Shown piece after piece: positions 45,608-52,932 of a DNA stretch of 64,000 bases. The DNA lies in assembly GCF_014699135.1 (NCBI RefSeq), contig NZ_JACOFT010000005.1, positions 124,288 through 188,287 on the forward strand, written 5' to 3'. Position numbers and translations under genes: made by a program. This DNA is from Cognatundibacterium aquatile. GTDB lineage: Bacteria; Pseudomonadota; Gammaproteobacteria; Burkholderiales; Burkholderiaceae_D. The notes under the pieces were generated by a model, which worked only from the letters and a program-made list of their open reading frames with translations, was not told the DNA's origin and made no database searches. The stretch's first letter is position 1, and every line of letters starts with the position of its first letter.

Positions 45608-45689
45608 AGGGGGAGTATATGGCGATTTGGCATTATTCTCAGCGTTAATGCTGGGCTTTAAAATATACTCCCCCCAGTATTTTTAAGCC
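45608..45689 (-). repeat. Dispersed palindromic repeat, copy 4 (variant)
   Basis: The main palindrome GGCTT-TAAAATATACT-CCCCCC-AGTATTTTTAAGCC (45654-45689) matches the other copies. A second box, AGGGGGAGTATAT (45608-45620), lies about 35 bases away, but inverted relative to the other three copies. It lies between convergent genes after a terminator. Confidence 0.65.
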
Positions 45690-45736
45690 AAAAATGCCGT
45701 TTTTGCGCCTGTTTTCAGCATATTTTTAGCCTGCGT

Positions 45737-46483
45737 TCAGTTTGTCTGCGACAAAAAATCGCGCAGATATTCCAGCAGTATCTGCGGCTGTTCGAGTGGC
45801 GACATGTGGCCGCAATCGTCGATGATGCGGAAAGTCGGATCCGGCAGCGCGGCGACGATATCTTCGGCTTCCTGCAAACGGCGCATCTGATCTTCGCGGC
45901 TGGCGACGACCAGCACCGGACAAAAAATCTGCGCGCAATCGGCGTGCCCGTCTTGCCGGATGATGCTTAACTGCTGCATGAAAATATCTGCCCCGAGCGT
46001 CAGCGACATCGCCTGCAGATGTTGCAGCAAGCCCTTGTTGTCGCTGCGTGCCGGATGCAGTGCGCGCTTGAGCGCAGTGACGGTCTGCCCTTTGTATGGA
46101 AATACTTTCAGCATCTTGATTTGCTGCTGATTGCGGGCGATTTCTTCGACGCTGGTGGCGCGTGCCGAGGTATTCAGTAACACCAGCTGACTGACGCGTT
46201 GCGGCGCTTTCGCGGCGATGCGGCGGGCGACATAACCACCGAGAGAAAAACCGATCAGCACACAGCTTTGCGGCAGGCTGGCAATGATGCGGTCTGCCAT
46301 CGCATCGATATCGGTGCCCTGATTCAGATCCGCAAACGAGACCGTGCCGAGTTGCTGCAAGCCGCCCAGTACATCTTGCCACAGGCTGGCATCGCACATG
46401 AAGCCGGGAATCAGCACGATATGGCGTTGTGTTGTAGCGGCGCTTTCTGAGCTGCGCGCGATATTCATTTCTGAGGCTGTCAT
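45737..46483 (-). CDS. Alpha/beta hydrolase
   Basis: 248 residues. Fold markers: L-I-P-G-F-M-C-D (oxyanion loop), G-F-S-L-G-G-Y-V (nucleophile Ser near 89), A-S-R-E-D in the acid position and D-D-C-G-H-M-S-P-L-E (late His). No signal peptide. It overlaps the DUF1045 gene upstream by four bases (ATGA-type), so the two are translationally coupled. That pairing hints at a common ester- or phosphonate-related pathway, but the substrate is unknown. Confidence 0.85.
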   Translation of the reverse strand: MTASEMNIARSSESAATTQRHIVLIPGFMCDASLWQDVLGGLQQLGTVSFADLNQGTDIDAMADRIIASLPQSCVLIGFSLGGYVARRIAAKAPQRVSQLVLLNTSARATSVEEIARNQQQIKMLKVFPYKGQTVTALKRALHPARSDNKGLLQHLQAMSLTLGADIFMQQLSIIRQDGHADCAQIFCPVLVVASREDQMRRLQEAEDIVAALPDPTFRIIDDCGHMSPLEQPQILLEYLRDFLSQTN

Positions 46484-47244
46484 GACTGCGATTTCATTTC
46501 ATTCACTGTGGCTGTGGTGCTGTCGTTTGCCGCACCGAATGCATAACGCTGCGCCAGTTGAAACGGCGTGCCCGGTGCGCTTTCTGTGAACAGCGCGAGG
46601 CCGTTCAACTGCAAAGGCGCATCGATCGTAAAGAAGTTTTGCGCTGCCTGACAGATCGCCTCTGCCTGAACTGGCTCATGCAATGCATCGGTCAACGTCA
46701 TATGAAAACGGAACTCTTCTTCTGTGTACGGATAACCCCAGCGCTGCAAGAGCTGCATTTGCCGGTCGCTGAGTGGATGCCGCTGGCGGCGCGCGATGTC
46801 GGTGGCACTCAGCGGTGCGCGGAAGCTGTCGAAGGTGCTGACGCAATCCATTGCTAACCGATTGATCGCGCTGACGTCACCATGCGGACGCAGCGCCAGA
46901 AAATTCCCCATCCATTCGACTCGCGGAGCCGGAATCGTCAGGCTGTGCTGTTGTTGGCAAAATGCGCGCAGGGCAGCATCGAGTTGCGCGGGTGTGCAGC
47001 CTTCAGCGAGCCTGAACGGTGCTTTCAGCGTCGCATGAAAACCGTAACGACGGGCGTCGCTGGTCAGTTGGTGAAATTCTGCGGCAGTCACGTTGCTTAA
47101 TGCCGGTTGCGGCAGAGCGGTTGCCGATGCCGGATCACGTCCCAGCCAATGGCAGCCAGCCTGCCACCAGGGGCTGTTTTGCTCCGGCGCAAAATACAGC
47201 GCATAACGTACTTCCGGAGCAGGAGTATTGCTGGTTTCGTTCAT
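46480..47244 (-). CDS. DUF1045 (2H-phosphoesterase-like) phosphonate-linked protein
   Basis: 254 residues. Two H-x-T/S-type motifs of the 2H phosphoesterase fold are present: Y-G-F-H-A-T-L-K-A-P-F and F-R-F-H-M-T-L-T-D. From memory, DUF1045 proteins sit in C-P lyase (phn) clusters. A phnM gene lies about 1.2 kb away on the other strand, which supports this. It overlaps the alpha/beta hydrolase gene. The chemical step is not established. It diverges from the VOC genes across about 220 bases. Confidence 0.82.
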   Translation of the reverse strand: MNETSNTPAPEVRYALYFAPEQNSPWWQAGCHWLGRDPASATALPQPALSNVTAAEFHQLTSDARRYGFHATLKAPFRLAEGCTPAQLDAALRAFCQQQHSLTIPAPRVEWMGNFLALRPHGDVSAINRLAMDCVSTFDSFRAPLSATDIARRQRHPLSDRQMQLLQRWGYPYTEEEFRFHMTLTDALHEPVQAEAICQAAQNFFTIDAPLQLNGLALFTESAPGTPFQLAQRYAFGAANDSTTATVNEMKSQS

Positions 47245-47465
47245 CAGTCGTTTTTCTCAGATTTTTTCATGTTCATTTTGTTCGCTATCCCGCATGGCGT
47301 AACGTTGTGGCGACATCGTGATTGCTCATGTAGCCGCCGTTCCTCAATACAGGAAACCAAAGTAAGCGCATTTTCAGAAGAATATTTTGTGTCTGATATG
47401 ACATAGTATGCGGCGAATGCGTTGTCATTCATCATTCTTATTCCATCTGAAAACCGGGAGAACTC

Positions 47466-47861
47466 ATGATAGATCACCTCAGCACTTATGCGACAGATTA
47501 TCCGGCCACAAAATTATTTTATGAAGCGGCTTTTGCGCCATTGGGATATACCGTGCAAATGGAATTTGTCGCTGAGTGGAATGCCGATTTTCCTACCCAG
47601 CGGATGTGCGCGTTTGGTGTGAATGGAAAGCCGACGTTCTGGATTATCGAAACCAAAGAAAAATCGACACCACGGCATGTCGCTTTCAGTGCTGCGTCCC
47701 GCGACGCTGTCGATCAATTCTATGCGCAGGCGATGACGCATGGCGGCAAAGACAATGGACAACCTGGCCTGCGCCCGCATTATCATGAAAATTACTACGG
47801 TGCTTTCACGATAGATCCTGATGGGAATAACGTCGAAGCCGTGTGCCATGCACCGGTGTGA
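47466..47861 (+). CDS. VOC (glyoxalase/bleomycin-resistance) family protein
   Basis: 131 residues, the usual two-module length. Fold markers: the N-terminal M-I-D-H-L-S-T-Y-A-T-D with a metal-ligand His, A-T-K-L-F-Y-E-A-A-F-A-P-L-G-Y, the T-P-R-H-V-A-F-S-A strand, and the C-terminal Y-G-A-F-T-I-D-P-D-G-N-N-V-E-A with the last metal Glu. The family includes lyases, isomerases and dioxygenases. The substrate is unknown. The next VOC gene follows 25 bases later, so a small operon running to phnM is likely. Confidence 0.85.
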   Translation: MIDHLSTYATDYPATKLFYEAAFAPLGYTVQMEFVAEWNADFPTQRMCAFGVNGKPTFWIIETKEKSTPRHVAFSAASRDAVDQFYAQAMTHGGKDNGQPGLRPHYHENYYGAFTIDPDGNNVEAVCHAPV

Positions 47862-47886
47862 ATCACACGTGAAGTAAAGGAAAAGC

Positions 47887-48297
47887 ATGATTTCAGAAAA
47901 AACGGTGATGCGGGTGGCTCGACCCACCGATCATCTCAGCGTGATCACCAGAATGTATATCGACGGGCTGGGGTTTGTTTTGCTGAGCCAATTTGCAGAT
48001 CACGATGGCATAGACGGTGCGATCATCGGACATCCGCAGCACAACTATCATCTGGAATTTACTCAGCATGCCGGTTCGCATGTCGACTCGTATGCATGTA
48101 AGGCACCGAGCCAGGATCATTTGCTGGTTTTTTATCTTCCCGACGAGGCAGAATGGCGGCGAGCCTGCGAGAACATGCAACAGGCGGGATTTTTGCCGGT
48201 GCGCTCCGCTAATCCTTTTTGGGATGTGGCCGGTAAAACGTTTGAAGATGCCGATGGGTACCGGGTGGTGTTACAAAATCGCGCATGGTCTTTGTAG
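47887..48297 (+). CDS. Second VOC-family protein
   Basis: 136 residues. It has R-V-A-R-P-T-D-H-L near the N-terminus with the metal His, a Y-I-D-G-L-G-F stretch, N-Y-H-L-E-F (second ligand region) and a C-terminal F-E-D-A-D-G-Y-R-V-V-L. Conservation to the upstream VOC gene is low, so this is not a recent duplicate. It is followed by phnM after 165 bases. Role unknown. Confidence 0.8.
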   Translation: MISEKTVMRVARPTDHLSVITRMYIDGLGFVLLSQFADHDGIDGAIIGHPQHNYHLEFTQHAGSHVDSYACKAPSQDHLLVFYLPDEAEWRRACENMQQAGFLPVRSANPFWDVAGKTFEDADGYRVVLQNRAWSL

Positions 48298-48462
48298 TGC
48301 ATTGCTGAGATCAGATCTTCATCACGCCGGAAAGTTTTGCGTAAATTCTATTCCTGTTCAACAATACCGGATCGCAGCAGTAAAAAGTCACAGGTACGAC
48401 CGGTAATTTTTTTCTCAGGTTCTTTTCGGCTTGTTCACCGCTTTTCAAGGATGTATTACTTC

Positions 48463-49617
48463 ATGAATTTTGCTTCGCATACAGCGTTCTCTATCCGCAA
48501 CGCACGCGTCGTCACAGCGGATCAGGTGCTGACTGGCGGTATCGCCGTTAGTCACGGGCATATTGATGATGTTAATTCAGGCGCGGCGACGCTGACCGGT
48601 ACTGACTGGCATGGCGATTATCTGTTACCGGGTCTGGTGGAATTACATACCGATAATTTAGAAAAGCATCTGATGCCGCGCCCGAAAGTGAGTTGGCCGG
48701 TGCTGCCCGCCATCATCGCGCATGACGCGCAGATCGCCTGTTCCGGTATCACCACGGTGCTGGACGCGATTGCCATCGGCGATATCGACCCCGACAGCGT
48801 GCGTACACAAATGATGCAGGCCTGCGTACAAGGGCTGGCCGGTGCCAGGCAGGCGGGGGTGCTGCGCACCGATCATTTTCTGCATCTGCGGCTGGAGTTG
48901 GCAGAGGCGCGTTTGCTGGAATTATTTACGCCATTTTTAAATGACGAGCGCTTGCGGCTGGTGTCGCTGATGGATCACACGCCGGGACAACGACAATGGA
49001 CAGACCTTGAACATTACCGCGTCTACGTCACTGGCAAGCGCGGCTGGACGCATCAAAAAGTCGATCAGATGCTGGAAGTGCTGAGTGATCGTCAGCAGCA
49101 GTATGCAGAACAGAACCGCGCGCAGATCGTCAAACTATGCCGTACACAGGCGCATGGTATTCCACTGGCGACCCATGACGACACCACCCATAATCACGTG
49201 CTTGAAGGCGTGCGCGATGGCGTGACGATTTCTGAATTTCCAACCACGCTGGCAGCAGCACAGTTTGCGCATCAGCACGGTTTATCCATCGTCATGGGCG
49301 CACCGAACCGGGTGCGTGGCGGCTCACATTCCGGCAACGTCTCTGCGAGTGAATTAGCGCGCCATGATTTGCTCGATATTTTTTCGTCGGATTATGTTCC
49401 GACCAGCTTGCTGCACGCCGCTTTTTTATTGCAGGAAGATGGTTACTCTTTGCCGAAAGCCGTGTCCACCGTCAGCCTGCAACCCGCGCGGCAGATAGGT
49501 TTGCAGGATCGCGGTCAGATCGCCCACGGCCTGCGTGCCGATTTTATCCGCGTCCGCATCATTGAAGGGATTCCTGTTGTGATGGGCGTCTGGAAACAAG
49601 GTCTGCAGATTGCGTGA
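48463..49617 (+). CDS. phnM: PhnM: alpha-D-ribose 1-methylphosphonate 5-triphosphate diphosphatase
   Basis: 384 residues from the ATG at 48463, where the family N-terminus begins. AAGGA is 11 bases upstream, a long spacing, and an alternative ATG at 48451 has none. It removes pyrophosphate from the ribose-phosphonate triphosphate intermediate of the C-P lyase pathway. Amidohydrolase motifs: L-V-E-L-H-T-D (metal site), D-H-T-P-G-Q, T-H-D-D-T-T, M-G-A-P-N-R-V-R-G-G-S-H-S-G-N and S-D-Y-V-P. No other phn core genes (phnG-L) are in the window, so the pathway is either incomplete or elsewhere. Confidence 0.92.
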   Translation: MNFASHTAFSIRNARVVTADQVLTGGIAVSHGHIDDVNSGAATLTGTDWHGDYLLPGLVELHTDNLEKHLMPRPKVSWPVLPAIIAHDAQIACSGITTVLDAIAIGDIDPDSVRTQMMQACVQGLAGARQAGVLRTDHFLHLRLELAEARLLELFTPFLNDERLRLVSLMDHTPGQRQWTDLEHYRVYVTGKRGWTHQKVDQMLEVLSDRQQQYAEQNRAQIVKLCRTQAHGIPLATHDDTTHNHVLEGVRDGVTISEFPTTLAAAQFAHQHGLSIVMGAPNRVRGGSHSGNVSASELARHDLLDIFSSDYVPTSLLHAAFLLQEDGYSLPKAVSTVSLQPARQIGLQDRGQIAHGLRADFIRVRIIEGIPVVMGVWKQGLQIA

Positions 49618-49668
49618 TGGGCTAAGTTCTGGAAAAGCTAGCCAGTTAAATAAGCTTGAACTGCCGCA

Positions 49669-49794
49669 ATGACCTTAGATGCACAATATCCTTCCGCCTA
49701 TGCAAGCGCAATAGTAACAGCGGATTTCTTTGAAGCTTTGGTGAGGTATCGAATGAGTAAGGGAACTCCAAAGTACGAACCGGTGGCGCGGTAA
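49669..49794 (+). other. Possible gene remnant or very small ORF
   Basis: A 41-codon frame (M-T-L-D-A-Q-Y-P-S-A, ending Y-E-P-V-A-R) reads like the tail of a larger globular protein. No ribosome site is seen, so it may be the leftover end of a lost gene. It marks the start of the AT-rich patch. Confidence 0.25.
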
Positions 49795-49881
49795 TTCTTC
49801 CAGGCCAGATATGGCATCCTTGATAATTTGCATGCGTCTGTGGCTCCACGTAATAAGTAGGTTAGATATTTAGGGAAGAAA

Positions 49882-50181
49882 ATGGATGCAATGTGTTATG
49901 AGCCATCTCATGCTAGTCCAACGGTTGTAATTGTCGATAAGGTTTCTAAAGAGCGGAAAACTGAACGCTTTGAAAGCCTGCCTGATGACGTTAGATACAA
50001 ACCTCAGCTGCGCACCTGCAAAGACGTGGAAAGAACAATTATGGTTCCCGTCGCGGAAATCAGGGTTTCTCAAGTTGATAATGCAGGCAAGCTAGTCCAG
50101 AAGGAGCTGGCGACAAGTTTGTTGATTGAATATTTCGACAAAGACGGCAAAGTCTTGGAAGTTGTGCGAATGGCGAAATAA
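49882..50181 (+). CDS. Hypothetical protein in the AT-rich patch
   Basis: 99 residues. An AGGGAAG ribosome site is just before the ATG. The protein is soluble and charged: T-V-V-I-V-D-K-V-S, Y-K-P-Q-L-R-T-C, and a strand-rich C-terminus (L-L-I-E-Y-F-D-K-D-G-K-V-L). No recognised family, signal or membrane segment. The toxin-like gene follows after 52 bases. It might be an immunity or accessory gene, but nothing in the sequence proves that. Confidence 0.55.
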   Translation: MDAMCYEPSHASPTVVIVDKVSKERKTERFESLPDDVRYKPQLRTCKDVERTIMVPVAEIRVSQVDNAGKLVQKELATSLLIEYFDKDGKVLEVVRMAK

Positions 50182-50233
50182 CGATTATCGAGCTCACAAC
50201 ACGGAAGCATGAGGATTAGAGAAAGGAGAATAG

Positions 50234-50488
50234 ATGTCTTTTCAGCTGCCTGTCAGCCCACAAAGTGTAATTCAAAATAATGCATTTCATCCAAACTGGG
50301 GTAATGAAGCTACTCAGTTGTATGAAGTGGTGATCACTCAGGGTTTTTATTTTAAAGGAACAACCGCTCCGCAAAAGGTATTCACGAAAACGGGAGGATA
50401 CGTTCTCCCCGGTGGAAATACGCAAATTTCTAAGTCGGTTATTGATAGAACGGCTCCTTGGGCTAAAGGATGGATATTGTTTTTATGA
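50234..50488 (+). CDS. Small toxin-domain-like protein (possible stand-alone polymorphic-toxin tip)
   Basis: 84 residues with a very strong ribosome site (AAGGAG, five bases before the ATG). The sequence reads Y-E-V-V-I-T-Q-G-F-Y-F-K-G-T-T-A-P-Q, then L-P-G-G-N-T-Q and W-A-K-G-W-I. The G-x-x-A-P-Q ... L-P-G-G-x-x-Q pattern is one I recall at the C-terminal tips of Rhs and other polymorphic toxins, but I cannot name the family. No N-terminal delivery domain is present. Its stop codon overlaps the next gene's ATG (ATGA), as in toxin-immunity pairs. Base composition is visibly lower in G+C than the neighbours. Confidence 0.5.
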   Translation: MSFQLPVSPQSVIQNNAFHPNWGNEATQLYEVVITQGFYFKGTTAPQKVFTKTGGYVLPGGNTQISKSVIDRTAPWAKGWILFL

Positions 50489-50841
50489 GCAATAATTCAC
50501 CATTAAGAATCCCTTCATCTATATGGAGTATCTTAAAAACGCGGCTATTTAAAGATGGGAAAAAGCGTACCCAATATCAGTTAGATCAATTTAAAAAAAA
50601 TGGTCAAGCAGTACAAATTCGCTTAAAAGATACCCGTATATTATTTATAAAAGTTGATAGTGAAGGTGTTGTAAAAGGTGAGGCTGCTGACATTGGTCAT
50701 GGTTACTGGATAGAGCCTACTTTTGCTAGTGAGGATATTGAGTCGTGGGGATATGATGAGTTGGTATGGTCCCCCACTTTTTTTAGTCCTTTAAAAAGAG
50801 TTTGCAAGTGGAGAGTCCTCGTAAAGGCCGGAGGAGCGTAA
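50485..50841 (+). CDS. Hypothetical protein, possible immunity partner
   Basis: 118 residues from the ATG at 50485, which overlaps the stop codon of the toxin-like gene by four bases. The start M-S-N-N-S-P-L is followed by a basic region (T-R-L-F-K-D-G-K-K-R-T), a strand-rich middle (R-I-L-F-I-K-V-D-S-E-G) and an acidic, Trp-containing end (E-D-I-E-S-W-G-Y-D-E-L-V-W). No known family. Small, soluble and coupled to a toxin-like gene is the usual picture of an immunity protein, so this is inferred from context. Confidence 0.5.
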   Translation: MSNNSPLRIPSSIWSILKTRLFKDGKKRTQYQLDQFKKNGQAVQIRLKDTRILFIKVDSEGVVKGEAADIGHGYWIEPTFASEDIESWGYDELVWSPTFFSPLKRVCKWRVLVKAGGA

Positions 50842-51044
50842 AACACAATAAATTGAGTCGCATGGAAACGGTACTTAGGGGGGCAGTTGAACACAAATCA
50901 TCCGTAAAGAAATCTCTGCGGTTCTCGCTTATTTTAAGAAAAAAAAAGCCACCCCCAACACCCATAGCAAATGCCGGGCTTTCGGTGATGCTTTTAGTTT
51001 TTAAGGTTCTTCTTTAGAGGCTAAAGAAGAAACGACAAGGTAGT

Positions 51045-51296
51045 TTAAAAGGATGTTAGCTTGTTCAACTTCAGTTCATCTCGCGGCTCCCGCTCCCCTT
51101 CCTCAAAAATCGACCAGTCAGTCGATAAGCTGAAGGCCACAATAATCTTCCTGAAGATATCCAATGACGGCTGCGCCTCATCCGCCTCATCCGCTTCATA
51201 GTGTTTGAATTGCGTAATGTGAGTGCCGAAATTTATATCCCCCCGAAAACACGAACCGCGCATAACCATAGTTCTTCTGCCAGGCTCATGTTCCAA
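51045..51296 (-). pseudogene. Degenerate XRE-type (HTH) transcriptional regulator
   Basis: The frame reads N-F-G-T-H-I-T-Q-F-K-H-Y-E, then Q-P-S-L-D-I-F-R-K-I and F-E-E-G-E-R-E-P-R-D-E-L-K-L, which matches the C-terminal two-thirds of a common XRE regulator family. The normal N-terminal helices are missing (the first ~19 codons do not fit), a tandem duplication gives E-A-D-E-A-D-E-A-Q, and the protein stops early after K-L-N-K. It is most likely a decayed remnant in the AT-rich patch. Confidence 0.6.
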
Positions 51297-51697
51297 AGAA
51301 GAACATACTGGTGGTAGAGCAGATATACCGAAATACCGTTCGCCAGAATATTAAAAGCCGCTAGTCCTATTGCCTGGTCGTAACGAGAATCAGGCGACAG
51401 TAGCGTGTGAAATTACAACACTTAAGTAATTATTTTGCACTGACAAAAATGCCTGTATCGCAAACTAATTCTGGGTAGTCTGCCAACCTTTACTCAGGCA
51501 TACGTATTGATACGTATTGCATTGCGGAAATTTTATGCGATTGATTTATGTTGGAAATCAAGAAGGCACTTTGTTTTTTAATTTATATTTCCAATTGACA
51601 ACTATATGGTGCACGGTTACGTTCTCAGCACGAGAAAATCTGCCCTGCTATTTGCGGTGTCAACATGCCGGGGTGTTTAATAAAATTGGAGATAAAA
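51297..51697. other. AT-rich 400-bp region before the solute-binding gene
   Basis: No gene. It contains a short direct repeat of TACGTATTG near 51502-51520 and a promoter-like TTGACA (51595-51600), 17 bases, TACGTT. Otherwise nothing recognised. Confidence 0.4.
51595..51623 (+). promoter_or_regulatory. Candidate promoter for the solute-binding gene at 51698
   Basis: Perfect -35 TTGACA, 17-base spacer, then TACGTT (weak -10). About 75 bases before the start codon. Confidence 0.45.
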
Positions 51698-52891
51698 ATG
51701 CGCATTCGTTCGCTACTGAGTAGTCTTGTATTGTGCCTGTGCGGCGCAGCATACGCGGAGGAGCCGCCGATCCGGATCGGGGTTATTGGCCCGTTCACCG
51801 GCAAATCATCAACCGATATGGGGGAAAGCATGCGCGGTGGCGCGCGTGTATTTCAGGCTGATCTGAATCAGATTGGCGGCGTACTCGGGCGCAAAATCGA
51901 ACTCGTTGAACGCGATGATCAGGCCAAGCCAGAGCTGGGTGTGGCGATGGCAAAAGAACTGATAGAAAAAGAAAAAGTCGTAGCGGTGGTTGGTTTTGCG
52001 AATACGGGTGTTGCGCTGCAGGCGGCGAAAGTATTTCAGGACGCGAAAATTCCTCTGATCGTCAGCGTTGCCACAGGAGCTGGCTTAAGCAAATTCATGC
52101 CGCCAGCGGTTCCGCACAGTTATGTGTTCCGTTTATCGGCCAGCGACAGTATTCAACCCGTTGCGATGCTGCATGATGTGGTCGACAAACGTAAGCTGAC
52201 GCAGATTGCGATTCTGCATGACGACACGCCTTACGGTCAGTTCGGTAAAGATAATCTGGTTGCTGAGCTGCAAAAACGTAAGCTGGCACCAGTCAGCGTG
52301 CAGAGTGTGAAAATCGGTGAACAGGATATGACCAGCCAGATGACGCAGGCGAAGCAGGCTGGCGCGCAGGTCATTATCTTGTATTGCCTGTCTTCGGAGG
52401 CCGCAGCAGCCGCGAACAGCATGAGCAAGGCAAAAGTGAATCTGCCATTGGTCGGCAGCTGGATTCTGTCGCAAAAGAGTTTTGCTGATACTGCCGGTGG
52501 CAATGCAGAAGGTGCGCGTATGCCAGTGACATTTATCGAGAGTGATTCCACCCGCAGCAGCAGTTTTTCTTTATCTTATCTGCGTTTAAATAATGCCAAA
52601 ATTATTCCTTCGGCGGTAGCAGCGGCGCAGACTTATGATGCCCTGCGTTTGTTGAGTCTGGCGATCATGCAGGCGAACTCGACCGAATCTGAAAAGATCA
52701 AAGATGCGTTGGAAGATATGAAATACGAAGCTACCTCGACGGTCGTGACACGCTATAAAAAGCCTTACACGAAAGCAGATCATGAAGCGATCACGCAATC
52801 GATGGTCGTCATGGGCGAGATTCGTAAGGGCAAAGTTTCCTACGCGTATAAAGAGGATGCCAGCAGCGGCCTGATTGTGCGTACTAAATAA
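51698..52891 (+). CDS. Periplasmic branched-chain amino-acid-type solute-binding protein (orphan)
   Basis: 397 residues from the ATG at 51698, supported by GGAG six bases upstream. A signal peptide (about 1-20, ending A-Y-A-E-E) is followed by the two-lobed type I periplasmic-binding fold: I-R-I-G-V-I-G-P-F-T-G, G-G-A-R-V-F-Q-A-D-L-N-Q-I-G-G, A-V-V-G-F-A-N-T-G-V. The LivK-type family binds amino acids, amides or aromatics. No permease or ATPase gene adjoins, so it is an orphan component. A second such gene lies at 59522. Confidence 0.9.
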   Translation: MRIRSLLSSLVLCLCGAAYAEEPPIRIGVIGPFTGKSSTDMGESMRGGARVFQADLNQIGGVLGRKIELVERDDQAKPELGVAMAKELIEKEKVVAVVGFANTGVALQAAKVFQDAKIPLIVSVATGAGLSKFMPPAVPHSYVFRLSASDSIQPVAMLHDVVDKRKLTQIAILHDDTPYGQFGKDNLVAELQKRKLAPVSVQSVKIGEQDMTSQMTQAKQAGAQVIILYCLSSEAAAAANSMSKAKVNLPLVGSWILSQKSFADTAGGNAEGARMPVTFIESDSTRSSSFSLSYLRLNNAKIIPSAVAAAQTYDALRLLSLAIMQANSTESEKIKDALEDMKYEATSTVVTRYKKPYTKADHEAITQSMVVMGEIRKGKVSYAYKEDASSGLIVRTK

Positions 52892-52932
52892 TTCAGAAAG
52901 CACCTGACTTTTCTGCAAAGGCAGCAGGCAGC

